From Alphaproteobacteria bacterium (lineage in GTDB: Bacteria > Pseudomonadota > Alphaproteobacteria > CACIAM-22H2): DNA of 64,000 nucleotides. Position 1 is the stretch's first letter. Every line of letters starts with the position of its first letter. The notes beneath the pieces were generated by a model. It did not search any database. It was not told the DNA's origin and saw only the letters and a program-made list of their open reading frames with translations. The stretch is taken from assembly GCA_017308135.1 (NCBI GenBank), contig JAFKFM010000012.1, forward strand, positions 124,001 to 188,000, read 5' to 3'. The translations under genes and the position numbers were made by a program. Shown one piece after another: positions 48,886 through 58,627 of the stretch.

Positions 48886-49172
48886 CGGGCGGAGACGTCG
48901 GCCGCCAGCGGGATCGGGAGGGTGCGGCATTTCGTGAACCGATACTGCGCTTTGACATTCCTTTCGGGTGCCGCCGACATCTCCATCTTCGGACTCCGCT
49001 GACCTCGGTCACGCGATCGGCACTTGGCCGGCTGAAGCGGTCGAACGTCGCTCCGCGCGTTCGCGTTCCCGATTGCGTCTCCCCCCGGAAAAGTCACGCC
49101 CACACCGCATTGTTTGGGGCGCAATGTGTACAAATGTCATCATGACCTGCGTTCAAGACAGGGGGAGAGGAC
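48886..49172. promoter_or_regulatory. Upstream region of the GH116 / sugar ABC operon
   Basis: 287 bp without a gene. GTCAT-C-ATGAC (49136-49146) is a short perfect palindrome about 27 bp before the first start codon and may be a regulator site or part of a UTR hairpin. A TTGACA hexamer at 48952 has no good -10 partner. The AraC regulator at the end of the operon may act here. Confidence 0.4.
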
Positions 49173-51941
49173 ATGAAATACGGTGCGCGCGTATCGAAAA
49201 AGCCGGCCCGGAAATCGACGCCGGCGCGCAAGAAAGCCAAAGGGGAAACGATGTCGAGCCGCTCCTATTTTCATTACGACGACGATCGCGCGCAGCATGT
49301 CTCGTTTCCCTTGGGCGGCATCGGCACCGGTTCGATTGGGCTTTCGGCGGCGGGCCGCCTGATCGACTGGGAAGTGGCGAACCATCCCGACAAGGGCAAC
49401 TGCAACGGCTTCACCAATTTCACCATCCGCGCCGAATCCGGCGGCAAGGTGATCGGCGCGCGCGTGTTGAACGGCCCGTTCAAAGGAAATTTCGCCGGCG
49501 ATCGCGGCGCGGGCTCGGTCCGCGAATTCGGCTTCGGCGTGCGTCGCGAATATCTGACCGGCCTGCCCCATTTCCGCGAATGCAAATTCGACGGCTTCTA
49601 TCCCGCCGCCGAGCTTGCGCTGCGCGATCCCGAGTTCCCCGGCACGGTCGATATGCTGGCCTTCAGCCCGCTGATCCCGCACGAGGAGCGCGCATCGAGC
49701 ATGCCGGTGGCGATGTTCGAGTTCGTCGTCGAGAACACGACCGACAAGCCTATCGACTATTCGATCGTCGGCAGCCTCGGCAATCTCGTGAAGGGTCCGC
49801 ATGCGGCCCGCGTTGCCAAGACCGCGCACGCCACCGGCATGGTCAATTCCGCGCGCGACGCCGACCCGCGCTCGCCCGATTTCGGCCAGCTGATCATGGC
49901 GACCGACGAGAAGCGCACAAGTTGGCAGCACGAATGGTATCGCGGCAGTTGGTTCGACTCGCTCGAGGTGTTCTGGAAGGACATCGCGACGCCCGGCCCG
50001 CTCAAGGATCGCAGCTACGCCGACAACTACATCAACCGCCGCCCCGACGGCCGCTACCGCTATCGCGGCCATTCGTGCCTGGCCGCGCATCGAACGGTCG
50101 CGCCGGGCGCGCGCGCCACGATCCGTTTCGCGATCGCCTGGTACTTCCCGAATTTCGAGAAGAACTGGCTGAACATCTTCGGCTATGTCGAAGAGCCGAA
50201 GAATCCGAGCCGCGTATGGAAGAACCACTACGCGACGCTTTGGTCGGATGTCGACGCGGTCGCCGACGAAACCTTCGAGCGTTGGGCGTCGCTGAAATCC
50301 CGCACTCTCGCCTATCGCGACGCGCTGCGCGGCACGACCATGCCCGACAGCGTGCTCGACGCGGTTTCGGCGAATGTCAGCATTCTGAAATCGCCGACCG
50401 TGCTGCGCCTGGAGGACGGCACGTTCTACGGCTTCGAAGGCACGGACGCGACCGACGGCAGCTGCGAAGGCAGTTGCACGCATGTCTGGAATTATCAGCA
50501 GACCCTGCCCTATCTGTTCGGCGCGCTGGAACGTTCGATGCGCGACGCCGATTTCGCGCACAACATGGACCCCGCGAATGGCGGCATGTCGTTCCGCCTA
50601 TGCTTGCCGATAGGCGTGGGCCGCTTCGACGTGCGGCCCTGCGCCGACGGCCAATTCGGCAACGTGATGAAGACCTATCGCGACTGGAAACTCTCCGGCG
50701 ACGACGCGTGGCTGCGCAAGAACTGGCCGACCGTCAAACGCGCGATCGAATTCGCGTGGCATCCCGGCAATCACGATCGCTGGGATCCCGAGAAGACGGG
50801 CGTTCTATGGGGTGCTCAACACCACACGCTGGATATGGAGCTGTTCGGGCCGAATTCCTGGCTCACCGGCTTCTATCTCGGCGCGTTGATCGCCGGCGCC
50901 AAGATGGCCCGCCATCTGGGCGAAACGGCGACCGCCGACGAATACGAAGCCATCTTCGCCAAGGGCAAGGCCTGGATGAACGAGCATCTGTTTAACGGCG
51001 AGTATTTCTACCACCGCGTCGATCTCAACGATCTGGGACAGGTCAAAGCGTTCAACGATGGGCCGGTCAATCCCGTCCTGGTCGGCTCGATGACCGATAT
51101 CTATTGGAGCGCCGAGCACGGCGAAGTGAAGTACCAGATCGGCGAAGGCTGCTTGATCGACCAGGTCCTCGCGCAATGGCACGCCAATATCTACGGCCTG
51201 GGCGACATCTACGAGCCCGCGAAGGTCGACAAGGCGATGCGCGCGATCATGCGCCTCAATTTCAAAGAGCGCATGGGCGACGTCGTCAATCCCTGCCGCG
51301 TCTTCGGCCTCGAGGACGAAAGCGGCACCGTGGTTTGCGAATGGCCGAAGGGTGCTCGCCGTCCGACGATCCCGGTCCCCTATTCGCAAGAGACTTTCCA
51401 TGGCTGCGAATATCAGTTCGGCTCGATGCTGATGCAAATCGGCAATGTCGCCGACGGCGTGCGGGTCTTCGCCGCCGTGCGCGACCGCTATCGCGGCCAT
51501 AACCGCAATCCGTGGAACGAAATGGAATGCGGATCGAACTACGCGCGATCGATGGCGGCTTATGCCGGATTGCTGGCGCTGTCCGGATTCGAATTCGACG
51601 CGACCATCGGATTGATCGGCTTCGCGCCGAAGGTCCGCTCGGGTGCGGCCTTCCGCACGTTCTGGTCGGCGGGGGCCGCCTGGGGCACAGCGCACTTCGC
51701 CGAGAAGCGCTTCGAGCTCTCGGTCAGCGAAGGGACGTTGAACCTGCGCGCGCTTCGCTTGCAGGGCGGTGCGCCGCGCGGCGCGCGCGCCACGCTCGAC
51801 GGCAAGGCGCTGGCGTCGAGCCACGATACGGCCAACGCGGCGCTTAACTTCGCGCCGATCGAACTGCGCGCCGGATCGACCTTGCGCATCGACAGTGCCG
51901 CGATCGGCGTGGGCGACCTGCCCGAGATCGCGGATTTGTAA
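49173..51941 (+). CDS. GH116 family glycosidase (GBA2-like beta-glucosidase/beta-xylosidase)
   Basis: Glycoside hydrolase of 922 residues, the GH116 size. The N-terminal beta-sandwich domain (FPLGGIGTGSIGLSAAGRL, the family opening) is followed by the catalytic (alpha/alpha)6 barrel. By comparison with human GBA2, the nucleophile Glu would be E422 (GFEGTDAT) and the acid/base Asp D554 (TLDMELFG). CTHVWNYQQTLPYLFGALER is a family hallmark. No signal peptide, only a basic leader of about 26 residues; ATG 49173 follows GGGGGAGAGG, and ATG 49251 also has GGGG upstream. It probably hydrolyses imported beta-glucosides or xylosides inside the cell. Confidence 0.9.
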   Translation: MKYGARVSKKPARKSTPARKKAKGETMSSRSYFHYDDDRAQHVSFPLGGIGTGSIGLSAAGRLIDWEVANHPDKGNCNGFTNFTIRAESGGKVIGARVLNGPFKGNFAGDRGAGSVREFGFGVRREYLTGLPHFRECKFDGFYPAAELALRDPEFPGTVDMLAFSPLIPHEERASSMPVAMFEFVVENTTDKPIDYSIVGSLGNLVKGPHAARVAKTAHATGMVNSARDADPRSPDFGQLIMATDEKRTSWQHEWYRGSWFDSLEVFWKDIATPGPLKDRSYADNYINRRPDGRYRYRGHSCLAAHRTVAPGARATIRFAIAWYFPNFEKNWLNIFGYVEEPKNPSRVWKNHYATLWSDVDAVADETFERWASLKSRTLAYRDALRGTTMPDSVLDAVSANVSILKSPTVLRLEDGTFYGFEGTDATDGSCEGSCTHVWNYQQTLPYLFGALERSMRDADFAHNMDPANGGMSFRLCLPIGVGRFDVRPCADGQFGNVMKTYRDWKLSGDDAWLRKNWPTVKRAIEFAWHPGNHDRWDPEKTGVLWGAQHHTLDMELFGPNSWLTGFYLGALIAGAKMARHLGETATADEYEAIFAKGKAWMNEHLFNGEYFYHRVDLNDLGQVKAFNDGPVNPVLVGSMTDIYWSAEHGEVKYQIGEGCLIDQVLAQWHANIYGLGDIYEPAKVDKAMRAIMRLNFKERMGDVVNPCRVFGLEDESGTVVCEWPKGARRPTIPVPYSQETFHGCEYQFGSMLMQIGNVADGVRVFAAVRDRYRGHNRNPWNEMECGSNYARSMAAYAGLLALSGFEFDATIGLIGFAPKVRSGAAFRTFWSAGAAWGTAHFAEKRFELSVSEGTLNLRALRLQGGAPRGARATLDGKALASSHDTANAALNFAPIELRAGSTLRIDSAAIGVGDLPEIADL

Positions 51942-51980
51942 TCGCGTAACGACGACAAACAAGAAAACCCGGAGGAAACC

Positions 51981-53252
51981 ATGAAAAAGCTACTGACGGC
52001 GGCGGCTCTCGCCCTGTCGGCCTATGCCGGGGCGGCCCTTGCCGCGCCGCCGGCCGATACGACGGGAACGATCAAGCTCTATCAGCGCACCAATCCGTCG
52101 ATCGTCGCGGTGACGGAGGCCGGCATCAAGCGCTTCAACGCGCGCTATCCCAACGTGAAGGTCGAGGTGCAGTGGAAGCCGCTCGGCGAATGGGGCGAAT
52201 ATATCAGCGGGTTCATGAATCAAGTCGCGTCGGGCGACGTGCCCGACATCTATGAAGTCGCGATCGAGGGCTTCTCCTCCGTCGCCAGCAGGAACCTGTT
52301 CCTGCCGCTCGATGAAGTGATCGCGCGCGACAGCAGCGCCAAGGAGTTGCTGGCCGATATCGAACCCAATCTGCTGAAAGGAATGTCGGACGCGACCGGC
52401 GGCAAGCTCTACTTCTTCCCGACCAACTGGAACAACGTCGTGGTGTTCTACAACAAGGACATGTTTGACGCCGCCGGCATCGCCTATCCCAAGAAGAGCT
52501 GGACGTGGACCGAATTCCTCGAGGCCGCGCAGAAACTGACCAAGCGCGACGCTTCCGGTCAGGTCACGCAGTACGGCTATTTCGTTCCGGGATATAACTT
52601 CGGCATCGCGCCGTGGTTCCTGACCAACGATACCGACAAGCTGAAATCCGGCTGGAAGGAATCGAATATCCGCGATCCGAAGTTCAAGGAATCGATGGTC
52701 TTCCTCAACGACCTGATCCACAAGCATAAGATCGCGCCGAATTTCGCGCGCGGCACCGGCGAGCCGCAATTCGTGGCCAAGCAAGTCGCGATGATCTCGG
52801 CCGGTCATTGGCCGGTCCCGCTATTGCTCCAGAACGGGCTCAAGAACGTCGGCGTGACGATGATGCCTTATCAGCGCAAGGATGTGACGGTGTTCGGCGT
52901 CGGCGGCCTCGGCATTACGAAAGCCACGAAGAATCCCGATCTCACTTGGGAACTGGTCAAAGAGTTGACCGGACAAGTCGCCCAGGTCCAATACGCCGAA
53001 ACGAAGCGCTCGATCCCGGCCTTGCGTTCGATCGCCACGACCGGCGAATTCGCGGCATTTCCCGACAACTCTGATCTGTTCTACGGTAGCGCAAAATCCG
53101 CCCTGCCGATCGCCGCACCGCCGAACTTCTCCCAGGTCGAGGAGATCTTCATGCGTCACGTCGAACTCTATCTGACCAACAACGTCGCGATCGACAAGAT
53201 GATCGGCGATCTCGACGCCGAATTGACGCGCGCGATGCGCCGGGTCCAGTAA
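51981..53252 (+). CDS. Carbohydrate ABC transporter substrate-binding protein (family 1)
   Basis: Periplasmic sugar-binding protein of 423 residues with a Sec signal (KKLLTAAALALSAYAGAALA, then APPAD). Mature blocks: GIKRFNARYPNVKVEVQWKP, then DMFDAAGIAYPKKSWTWTEF. GGAGG directly precedes ATG 51981. It follows the GH116 gene and precedes two permeases, so its ligand is likely a beta-linked oligosaccharide or glycoside that GH116 then cleaves. A strong hairpin separates it from the permease genes, which often keeps binding-protein mRNA abundant. Confidence 0.92.
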   Translation: MKKLLTAAALALSAYAGAALAAPPADTTGTIKLYQRTNPSIVAVTEAGIKRFNARYPNVKVEVQWKPLGEWGEYISGFMNQVASGDVPDIYEVAIEGFSSVASRNLFLPLDEVIARDSSAKELLADIEPNLLKGMSDATGGKLYFFPTNWNNVVVFYNKDMFDAAGIAYPKKSWTWTEFLEAAQKLTKRDASGQVTQYGYFVPGYNFGIAPWFLTNDTDKLKSGWKESNIRDPKFKESMVFLNDLIHKHKIAPNFARGTGEPQFVAKQVAMISAGHWPVPLLLQNGLKNVGVTMMPYQRKDVTVFGVGGLGITKATKNPDLTWELVKELTGQVAQVQYAETKRSIPALRSIATTGEFAAFPDNSDLFYGSAKSALPIAAPPNFSQVEEIFMRHVELYLTNNVAIDKMIGDLDAELTRAMRRVQ

Positions 53253-53284
53253 TGCGGCCACGGCGTTTCCAACGCGGCACCGAT

Positions 53285-53311
53285 CCCGCCGGGCGCGTCG
53301 CGCCCGGCGGG
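53285..53311 (+). terminator. GC-rich hairpin between binding-protein and permease genes
   Basis: CCCGCCGGGCGCG (53285-53297) and CGCGCCCGGCGGG (53299-53311) are perfect 13-base complements around one base, folding into a very stable stem with a few-nt loop. No U-tract follows, so it is better seen as a partial terminator or an mRNA-stabilising processing barrier than a full stop. Confidence 0.55.
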
Positions 53312-53325
53312 CGGGGGCCCGTGCG

Positions 53326-54207
53326 ATGACCCGCGCCGCCTGGCGCGAACAGATCGCGGCGATGGCGTTCCTGACGCCGGCGTTGATCTGTTTCCTCGCC
53401 TTCCTCGTGGCGCCGCTGATCGCCACGGCCGTATTTTGTCTGATGGAGATCGACCGGTTCACCTTCGGCATGACCTATGTCGGCCTCGACAATTTCCGCT
53501 ACGTGTTCGAGGACGCGCGTTTCTGGAAGACGTTCCTGAACACGTTCCAGTTCATCGCTATGGCGGTCGTCGGCAATGTCGGGCTCGGCCTTCTGCTCGC
53601 GGGCTTGCTCGACCGCGCCTTGCCCAGCGCGCTGCGCTACTTCTTGCGCCTGGCCTATTTCCTGCCCGTTCTGATCGCCACGGCCTTCGTTTCCTATATC
53701 TGGAAGTTCCTGTTCGATTTCGATCTCGGCGCGATCAACTACTACATCCGTCTTCTGGGCCTGCCGCCCGTCGGCTGGTTGACCGACACGCGCATTGCGA
53801 TGGCGTCCGTCGTCATCATGGATGTCTGGAAACATGTCGGCTTCTTCATGCTGATCCTGCTCGCCGCGTTGCAGGACGTGCCGCGCGAATTGCGCGAGGC
53901 CGCCCAGGTCGACGGTGCCGGGCCGGTGCGGATCTTCGTCAGCGTCACGATCCCCTGCATCGCGCCCGCTTTGCTGTTTTGCGTCGCCTACGCGACGATC
54001 GGCGGCTTGCAGGTCTACGATTCGATGCGCATTCTGACCAATGGCGGCCCCGGCGACGCGACGCGCAGCGTTGTCATGTACATGTTCAGCGAGGCCTTCG
54101 GCGCCGGCGAGCTGGCGCTGGGGGCGGTCTCCGCGTTCACGCTGCTGATCGTCATCGCGGTCATCGTCGCCGCGCAGATGTGGATAAGCCGCCGATGGAT
54201 ACGCTGA
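53326..54207 (+). CDS. Carbohydrate ABC transporter permease (UgpA/MalF type)
   Basis: Inner-membrane permease of 293 residues. Six helices are evident (MAFLTPALICFLAFLVAPLI first) and the EAA loop is ELREAAQVDGAGPVRIFVSV. ATG 53326 follows the hairpin by 14 bp. It pairs with the next permease. The operon lacks an ATPase, so a shared MsiK-like ATPase encoded elsewhere in the genome is expected. Confidence 0.92.
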   Translation: MTRAAWREQIAAMAFLTPALICFLAFLVAPLIATAVFCLMEIDRFTFGMTYVGLDNFRYVFEDARFWKTFLNTFQFIAMAVVGNVGLGLLLAGLLDRALPSALRYFLRLAYFLPVLIATAFVSYIWKFLFDFDLGAINYYIRLLGLPPVGWLTDTRIAMASVVIMDVWKHVGFFMLILLAALQDVPRELREAAQVDGAGPVRIFVSVTIPCIAPALLFCVAYATIGGLQVYDSMRILTNGGPGDATRSVVMYMFSEAFGAGELALGAVSAFTLLIVIAVIVAAQMWISRRWIR

Positions 54208-55088
54208 TGGCCGCAGCACCGCGCCGCCCCGAATATTGGAACCGCCTGTTCTCGGCGACCCAGGCGCTGCATTGGCGCAACCTACCCGTTTGCATCGCGC
54301 TGACGGCGGGCGCCGTCGTGATGCTGCTGCCCTTCCTGTGGATGTTCAGCGCGTCGATGCGCCCGACCGGCGAAGCGTATCAATTGCCGCCGAACTTCCT
54401 GCCGGATCGGATTTCGGCCGATGCCTATCTCAAAGTCTTGAATTCGCCGATCCCGTTCCTGCGCATGTACGCGAATAGTTTGCTGGTCGCGGCGGTGACG
54501 ACCGCCGGTGTCGCCTTGACCAGCGCCACCGCCGGTTTCGCCTTCGCGCGGCTCAAATTTCGGGGCAAGAGCACGCTGTTCGCGCTGTGCCTCGTGGGCT
54601 TCATGGTGCCGCCGAGCCTATTGCTCGTCCCGCTGTTCTTCGGCTTCGCCGCGACCGGAATTCTCGACTCCATTTGGGCGCTGATCCTGCCGGGCCTCGC
54701 CTCGTCGCTCGGCGTGTTCATGATGCGCCAATTCATGTTGAACCAACCGCGCGAGCTCGAGGAGGCGGCGTTGATCGACGGCGCCAACTATCTCCAAGTG
54801 TTCCTCAAAGTATCGCTGCCGCAGATGGGGCCGCCGATCGCCGCCTTGTCGATCATCACCTTCACCCAAAGCTGGAACAACTTCGTGCTCCCGCTGGTGC
54901 TGACGCGCAAGGCGGAGACGATGACGCTGCCGGTCGGCCTGCTATCGCTCGCCGACGCCTATGGCGATTTTTCGCTTGCGGCGCTGATGGCCGCCGTGAC
55001 GATGGCGGTAACGCCGCTATTCATCGTGTTTCTGATCGGCCAGCGCTTCATCATCGAAAGCGTCACGCATTCGGGTCTCAAAGGATAG
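54195..55088 (+). CDS. Carbohydrate ABC transporter permease (UgpE/MalG type)
   Basis: Inner-membrane permease of 297 residues (from MDTLMAAAP). Helices include AVVMLLPFLWMFSASMRP, and the EAA loop is ELEEAALIDGANYLQVFLKV. Two starts are possible: ATG 54195 and ATG 54207, the latter overlapping the previous gene's stop as TGATG. Second half of the sugar importer begun at 51981. No substrate hint in the permease. Confidence 0.9.
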   Translation: MDTLMAAAPRRPEYWNRLFSATQALHWRNLPVCIALTAGAVVMLLPFLWMFSASMRPTGEAYQLPPNFLPDRISADAYLKVLNSPIPFLRMYANSLLVAAVTTAGVALTSATAGFAFARLKFRGKSTLFALCLVGFMVPPSLLLVPLFFGFAATGILDSIWALILPGLASSLGVFMMRQFMLNQPRELEEAALIDGANYLQVFLKVSLPQMGPPIAALSIITFTQSWNNFVLPLVLTRKAETMTLPVGLLSLADAYGDFSLAALMAAVTMAVTPLFIVFLIGQRFIIESVTHSGLKG

Positions 55089-55110
55089 GATAGAAGCGGA
55101 TTCACGCCAC

Positions 55111-55998
55111 ATGCTCGGATCGCAACTCATCGACACAAACCCCCGGATCTCGGGTTTCGACCTCGGCGTTCCCGAAGTGCGCTGGTTCGGGTTCTGCCGC
55201 TTCCGCGACGCCGTTCGCACCAATGATTCCTGGGACAGCCATACCGGCCCCGAAGTCGTGTTCGTCATGGAAGGCGAAGCGTGCTGGGAGGTCGGCGACC
55301 ACGATCTGGTCCAGGCCAATGGCGGCCAAGCGGTCGTGTTTCCGGCCGGTGCGCGCCATCGCATCCTCAACTCGATCTACCCGCCGTCGGAATCGCTGTG
55401 GATTCTGATGAAGGGCCCGGACGAGGTCGAAGCCCCGTCCCTGCTGATGAAGGACGCGCATGCCGAGTTTTGCGGGTTGCTGAATACGGGGCGGCTGCTC
55501 CGGGACATCAACGAAAGCTGCAAGGTTCAGATTACAGAGCTCGCGCGCCTGCTCGCCGATCCGGCCGTGTTCGGCGGCGGGCGCCTGATCGTTTCCGATC
55601 TGCGCGCCAAGCTGCATAATGTGATGCTGGAGTTCTGGAAAACCTGCGGCACGCGCGGCGAGCGCGCCGAAACCAACCGGCTCGTCGCGAAAGCGAAAGT
55701 TTTCCTCAACGCGAATTCCTCGGAAGAAGTCAGCATCGGCGATCTCGCCGACCGGCTGGGCTGCAGCCGCGGCCATTTGCATGCGGTCTTCCGCAGCGAA
55801 ATGGGCATGTCGCCGATCGACTATCTGCGCCGCCTGCGGATCACGAAAAGCTGCGCGAGCTTGACCCGCTCGGCCGAGCCGATCACCGAGATCGCGCTCA
55901 GCAACGGCTTCGAAAGCTCGCAATATTTCGCGCGGGTGTTCCGCCGCTATGTCGGCATCTCGCCGCGCGAGTTCCGCGAGAAATACCAGCCGCGCTGA
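55111..55998 (+). CDS. AraC-family transcriptional regulator
   Basis: Regulator of 295 residues. The N-terminal part is an AraC-type cupin sensing domain (VVFVMEGEACWEVGDHDLVQ, then VVFPAGARHRILN). The C-terminal 100 residues hold two helix-turn-helix motifs (SIGDLADRLGCSRGHLHAVF, and ITEIALSNGFESSQYFARVF) with the AraC signature RRYVGISPREFREKY. It starts 22 bp after the last permease gene and probably controls this glycoside operon in response to its sugar. The ribosome site is weak. Confidence 0.9.
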   Translation: MLGSQLIDTNPRISGFDLGVPEVRWFGFCRFRDAVRTNDSWDSHTGPEVVFVMEGEACWEVGDHDLVQANGGQAVVFPAGARHRILNSIYPPSESLWILMKGPDEVEAPSLLMKDAHAEFCGLLNTGRLLRDINESCKVQITELARLLADPAVFGGGRLIVSDLRAKLHNVMLEFWKTCGTRGERAETNRLVAKAKVFLNANSSEEVSIGDLADRLGCSRGHLHAVFRSEMGMSPIDYLRRLRITKSCASLTRSAEPITEIALSNGFESSQYFARVFRRYVGISPREFREKYQPR

Positions 55999-56011
55999 TC
56001 GTGGCTTCGGA

Positions 56012-56221
56012 TCAGCGCCGATCCCAAAACAACGCCATCAGCCCGCCGGTGACGATCGACGCGGTGCCCGCGATGAAATACCACATCGTTTCGTCGCGAT
56101 AGCGGCCGGTCAGCGTGTTCGACAGCTGCTCCACGGGCGCCTCGGTCGCGTTGTAAGCAACGCCCAGCAGCACGATACCGACGGCGGCGACGGCAATCCC
56201 AAGAATCTGTCCCATTTTCAT
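56012..56221 (-). CDS. Small membrane protein, DUF3185-like
   Basis: A 69-residue protein with two membrane helices (ILGIAVAAVGIVLLGVAYNA and YFIAGTASIVTGGLMALFW) separated by a short polar loop (LTGRYRDE). This matches the DUF3185 family of unknown function. Found convergent with the AraC gene. ATG 56221 with GGAT upstream; function unknown, and no operon partner. Confidence 0.7.
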   Translation of the reverse strand: MKMGQILGIAVAAVGIVLLGVAYNATEAPVEQLSNTLTGRYRDETMWYFIAGTASIVTGGLMALFWDRR

Positions 56222-56464
56222 CGATCCGGCCTTTCCGACTTTGTCCGGCGACGGTGGCGCCGATGCGACACCGCGCCGGAAAATCTAGGCATATGAAGGC
56301 CGGGCCGATCAGACTCGGAATCTACGCGGCCCGTGATCGCTTGGAATTTCAAGGCGGCGGATCGTTGCGCGCCCGACAATGTCTGCATACGCGGGCATCG
56401 CGCGAAATCAGTTCGTTAGGAATGAGGTTTCCCGCAGATCGAGCTTCGACCTGCGGGAAAAGCC
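56222..56464. other. Spacer with a hairpin at the end of the rhamnonate dehydratase operon
   Basis: 243 bp between the upstream end of the DUF3185 gene and the stop of the rhamnonate dehydratase gene. Inside, TTTCCCGCAG (56428-56437) and CTGCGGGAAA (56451-56460) form a perfect 10-bp stem just after the dehydratase stop, a probable operon 3' end, though no U-tract follows. The DUF3185 promoter must lie here too, but I cannot name it. Confidence 0.5.
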
Positions 56465-57646
56465 TCAGCGCGGATAGGGCCGGTGCAGCTCGCACGCGGG
56501 GTTGAGGCGCACGCCGAAGCCCGGTTTGTCGAGTTTGGACATCTTCAAGCGGCCGTTCTCGGGCACGGGCTCGTCCAACAGCAGCGGATGGAACATCGGT
56601 ACGACCTTGTCGGCATCGTGCGCCATCATCAGGAATTCGGCGAACGGGCTGTTATGGCGCGTCGCGACGAAATGATAGCTGTAGACGCTCGATCCGTGCG
56701 GCACGACCAGCGCGCCATGCGCGTCGGCCAGCGCCGAGATCTTGATGATCTCGGTCATGCCGCCGCACCAATTCACGTCCGGCTGGATGATGTCGCAGCA
56801 GCCCATCTCCAGCAGCATGCGGAAGCCCCAGCGCGTCGCCTCGTGCTCGCCGGTCGTCACCAGCATACCGGTCGGCACGGCTTTCTTCAGCGCGGCGTAG
56901 CCCCAGTAATCGTCGGGCGAGAGCGCTTCCTCGATCCATTTGAGCCCGTATTCGCCGCAGGCCTTGGCAAGCCGCGTGGCGTAGTCGAGATCGAGGCTCA
57001 TCCAGCAATCGAACATCAGCCAGAAATCCGGGCCGACGCGTTCGCGCATCTGCGCCAGCGCCGCGATGTTCTTATGCAAGCCTTCCTCGCGCTCGGCGGG
57101 CCCGTGGCGCAGCGGCAGCTTGCCGCCGATGAAGCCCATCTGCTTGGCGAGATCGGGGCGCGGGCCCGTCGCGTAGAACGTCAATTCGTCGCGCACCGGC
57201 CCGCCGAGCAGCGCATGCACGGGCTCGCCGCGCAGCTTGCCGAGCAGATCCCATAAGGCGAGATCCACGCCAGAGATCGTATTCAGCACCACGCCCTTGC
57301 GGCCGTAATACTGAGTCGAGAAATACATCTGATCCCAGATTTTCTCGATCTCGGTGACCGGTCGCCCTTCGAGGAAGCGCGCGAGGTGCTTCTCCACGAT
57401 GAACGCGCCGACTTCGCCCGCCGTCGTGACCGCGAAGCCGGTCGTGCCGTCGCTCGCCTCCACCTCGACCACCAGCGTGCCGAGCACGTTGAGGCCGAAG
57501 GAGCTGCGCGTCGCCCGGAATTCGGGATATTTCGACATCGGTGTCGAAATCTGCCCGTCGATCCAGTGGCCGCCTTTCTGATCGTGATAATCGGCCCCGC
57601 CGCCGCGCACCGTGAAGGCGCGCACGTGTTTGATCGTCGCGGTCAT
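56465..57646 (-). CDS. rhmD: L-rhamnonate dehydratase (enolase superfamily)
   Basis: Mg-dependent acid-sugar dehydratase of 393 residues, close in length and sequence to RhmD. GGADYHDQ near the start, [20 protein letters not shown], and [20 protein letters not shown] are RhmD blocks. Metal ligands D213 (FDCW), E239 (IEEAL) and E267 (TTGEHE), and the catalytic H317 (VVPHGSS), are all there. It converts L-rhamnonate to 2-keto-3-deoxy-L-rhamnonate; L-mannonate, L-lyxonate and L-fuconate are side substrates of the family. Last gene of the sulfatase operon. Downstream aldolase or dehydrogenase genes are not in the window. Confidence 0.9.
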   Translation of the reverse strand: MTATIKHVRAFTVRGGGADYHDQKGGHWIDGQISTPMSKYPEFRATRSSFGLNVLGTLVVEVEASDGTTGFAVTTAGEVGAFIVEKHLARFLEGRPVTEIEKIWDQMYFSTQYYGRKGVVLNTISGVDLALWDLLGKLRGEPVHALLGGPVRDELTFYATGPRPDLAKQMGFIGGKLPLRHGPAEREEGLHKNIAALAQMRERVGPDFWLMFDCWMSLDLDYATRLAKACGEYGLKWIEEALSPDDYWGYAALKKAVPTGMLVTTGEHEATRWGFRMLLEMGCCDIIQPDVNWCGGMTEIIKISALADAHGALVVPHGSSVYSYHFVATRHNSPFAEFLMMAHDADKVVPMFHPLLLDEPVPENGRLKMSKLDKPGFGVRLNPACELHRPYPR

Positions 57647-57653
57647 CGCACCC

Positions 57654-58625
57654 TCAGTTCAGTTCGATGGTTTTTGCGTTCGCCGCACCCGAGGCGAAGG
57701 CCGCTTCGATGATGCGCACCGACAGCATCGCGTCGGCGAAACTGCACGCGACGCCCGAACCGTTACGCACCGCCGCCAGAAACTGCGTCGTGATCCCGCC
57801 TTCGTTGGGCCCCGCCACCAATTCCTCGCGCGCATCGCCGCGCTTGCTCTGCCACACCATGTGCCAGCCGGTGGGCATGTTCAGCGGACGGCGCAACTCG
57901 ATCAGCCCGTCTTCGCCGAAGATGCGCAGTTCGTCCCACATATGCCAGCCGTCGTCGATGCAAGCCATCTGGCATTCGAGGCCGGGAAATTCCAGATCGA
58001 TGAATCCGCCGCGATCGATACCGCCGGCGGGACCGGGGCGCACGCGGCTGCGCAGCCTCGTGGGCTTGGCGTCGATCAGCCACGGCACGATATCGGCCAT
58101 ATGCGTGGCGCGGCCCGTATAGGCCCCGCCGCCGCCCAGCGACGGATCAAGGAACCAGCCCGCGCGCTCGTAGCCGAGCTGCACGGTCTGGACCAAGCGC
58201 ACTTGACCGATGCCGCCCGCGCGGAGGATCTCGCGCGCGCGCAAACAGCCGCGATCGAGACGCCGGTTGAACGCGACGGCGTTGACGAGCTTGCGCTTGG
58301 CGACGTCGGCGACCAACGGATCGCCTTCCGCCGCCTTCATCACGAAGGGCTTGTCGACCAGCGTCGCCCAGCCGCGGGCCACCGCCTGCGCGATATGGCC
58401 GCCATGCAGCGTATGCGGCGTGGTGACGAGGGCGGCGTCCGCGTCGGGCAGATCCTCGATCTTCTTGACGATCTTGGCGCCCGTCGCCTGGGCGATCTCC
58501 TCGACCGGCTTCGTGGGGAACGGATCGAAAATGCCGGCGATCTTGAGATCCTTGTCGGCGAGCAGCGTGGGCAGATGATAGCGGCGGGAGAATCCGCCGC
58601 AGCCGATCAACGCGAAGCGAAGCAT
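57654..58625 (-). CDS. Gfo/Idh/MocA family NAD(P)-dependent oxidoreductase
   Basis: Sugar dehydrogenase-like protein of 323 residues. The Rossmann motif [14 protein letters not shown] is near the start and the catalytic-lysine motif is [10 protein letters not shown] (usually EKP; here DKP), followed by a GFO_IDH_MocA C-terminal domain ([12 protein letters not shown]). ATG 58625 is chosen over the longer frame because it fits the family start ([11 protein letters not shown]) and follows AGGAGAAAT. In the operon it may oxidise a desulfated sugar to its lactone. Confidence 0.88.
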   Translation of the reverse strand: MLRFALIGCGGFSRRYHLPTLLADKDLKIAGIFDPFPTKPVEEIAQATGAKIVKKIEDLPDADAALVTTPHTLHGGHIAQAVARGWATLVDKPFVMKAAEGDPLVADVAKRKLVNAVAFNRRLDRGCLRAREILRAGGIGQVRLVQTVQLGYERAGWFLDPSLGGGGAYTGRATHMADIVPWLIDAKPTRLRSRVRPGPAGGIDRGGFIDLEFPGLECQMACIDDGWHMWDELRIFGEDGLIELRRPLNMPTGWHMVWQSKRGDAREELVAGPNEGGITTQFLAAVRNGSGVACSFADAMLSVRIIEAAFASGAANAKTIELN

Positions 58626-58627
58626 AC

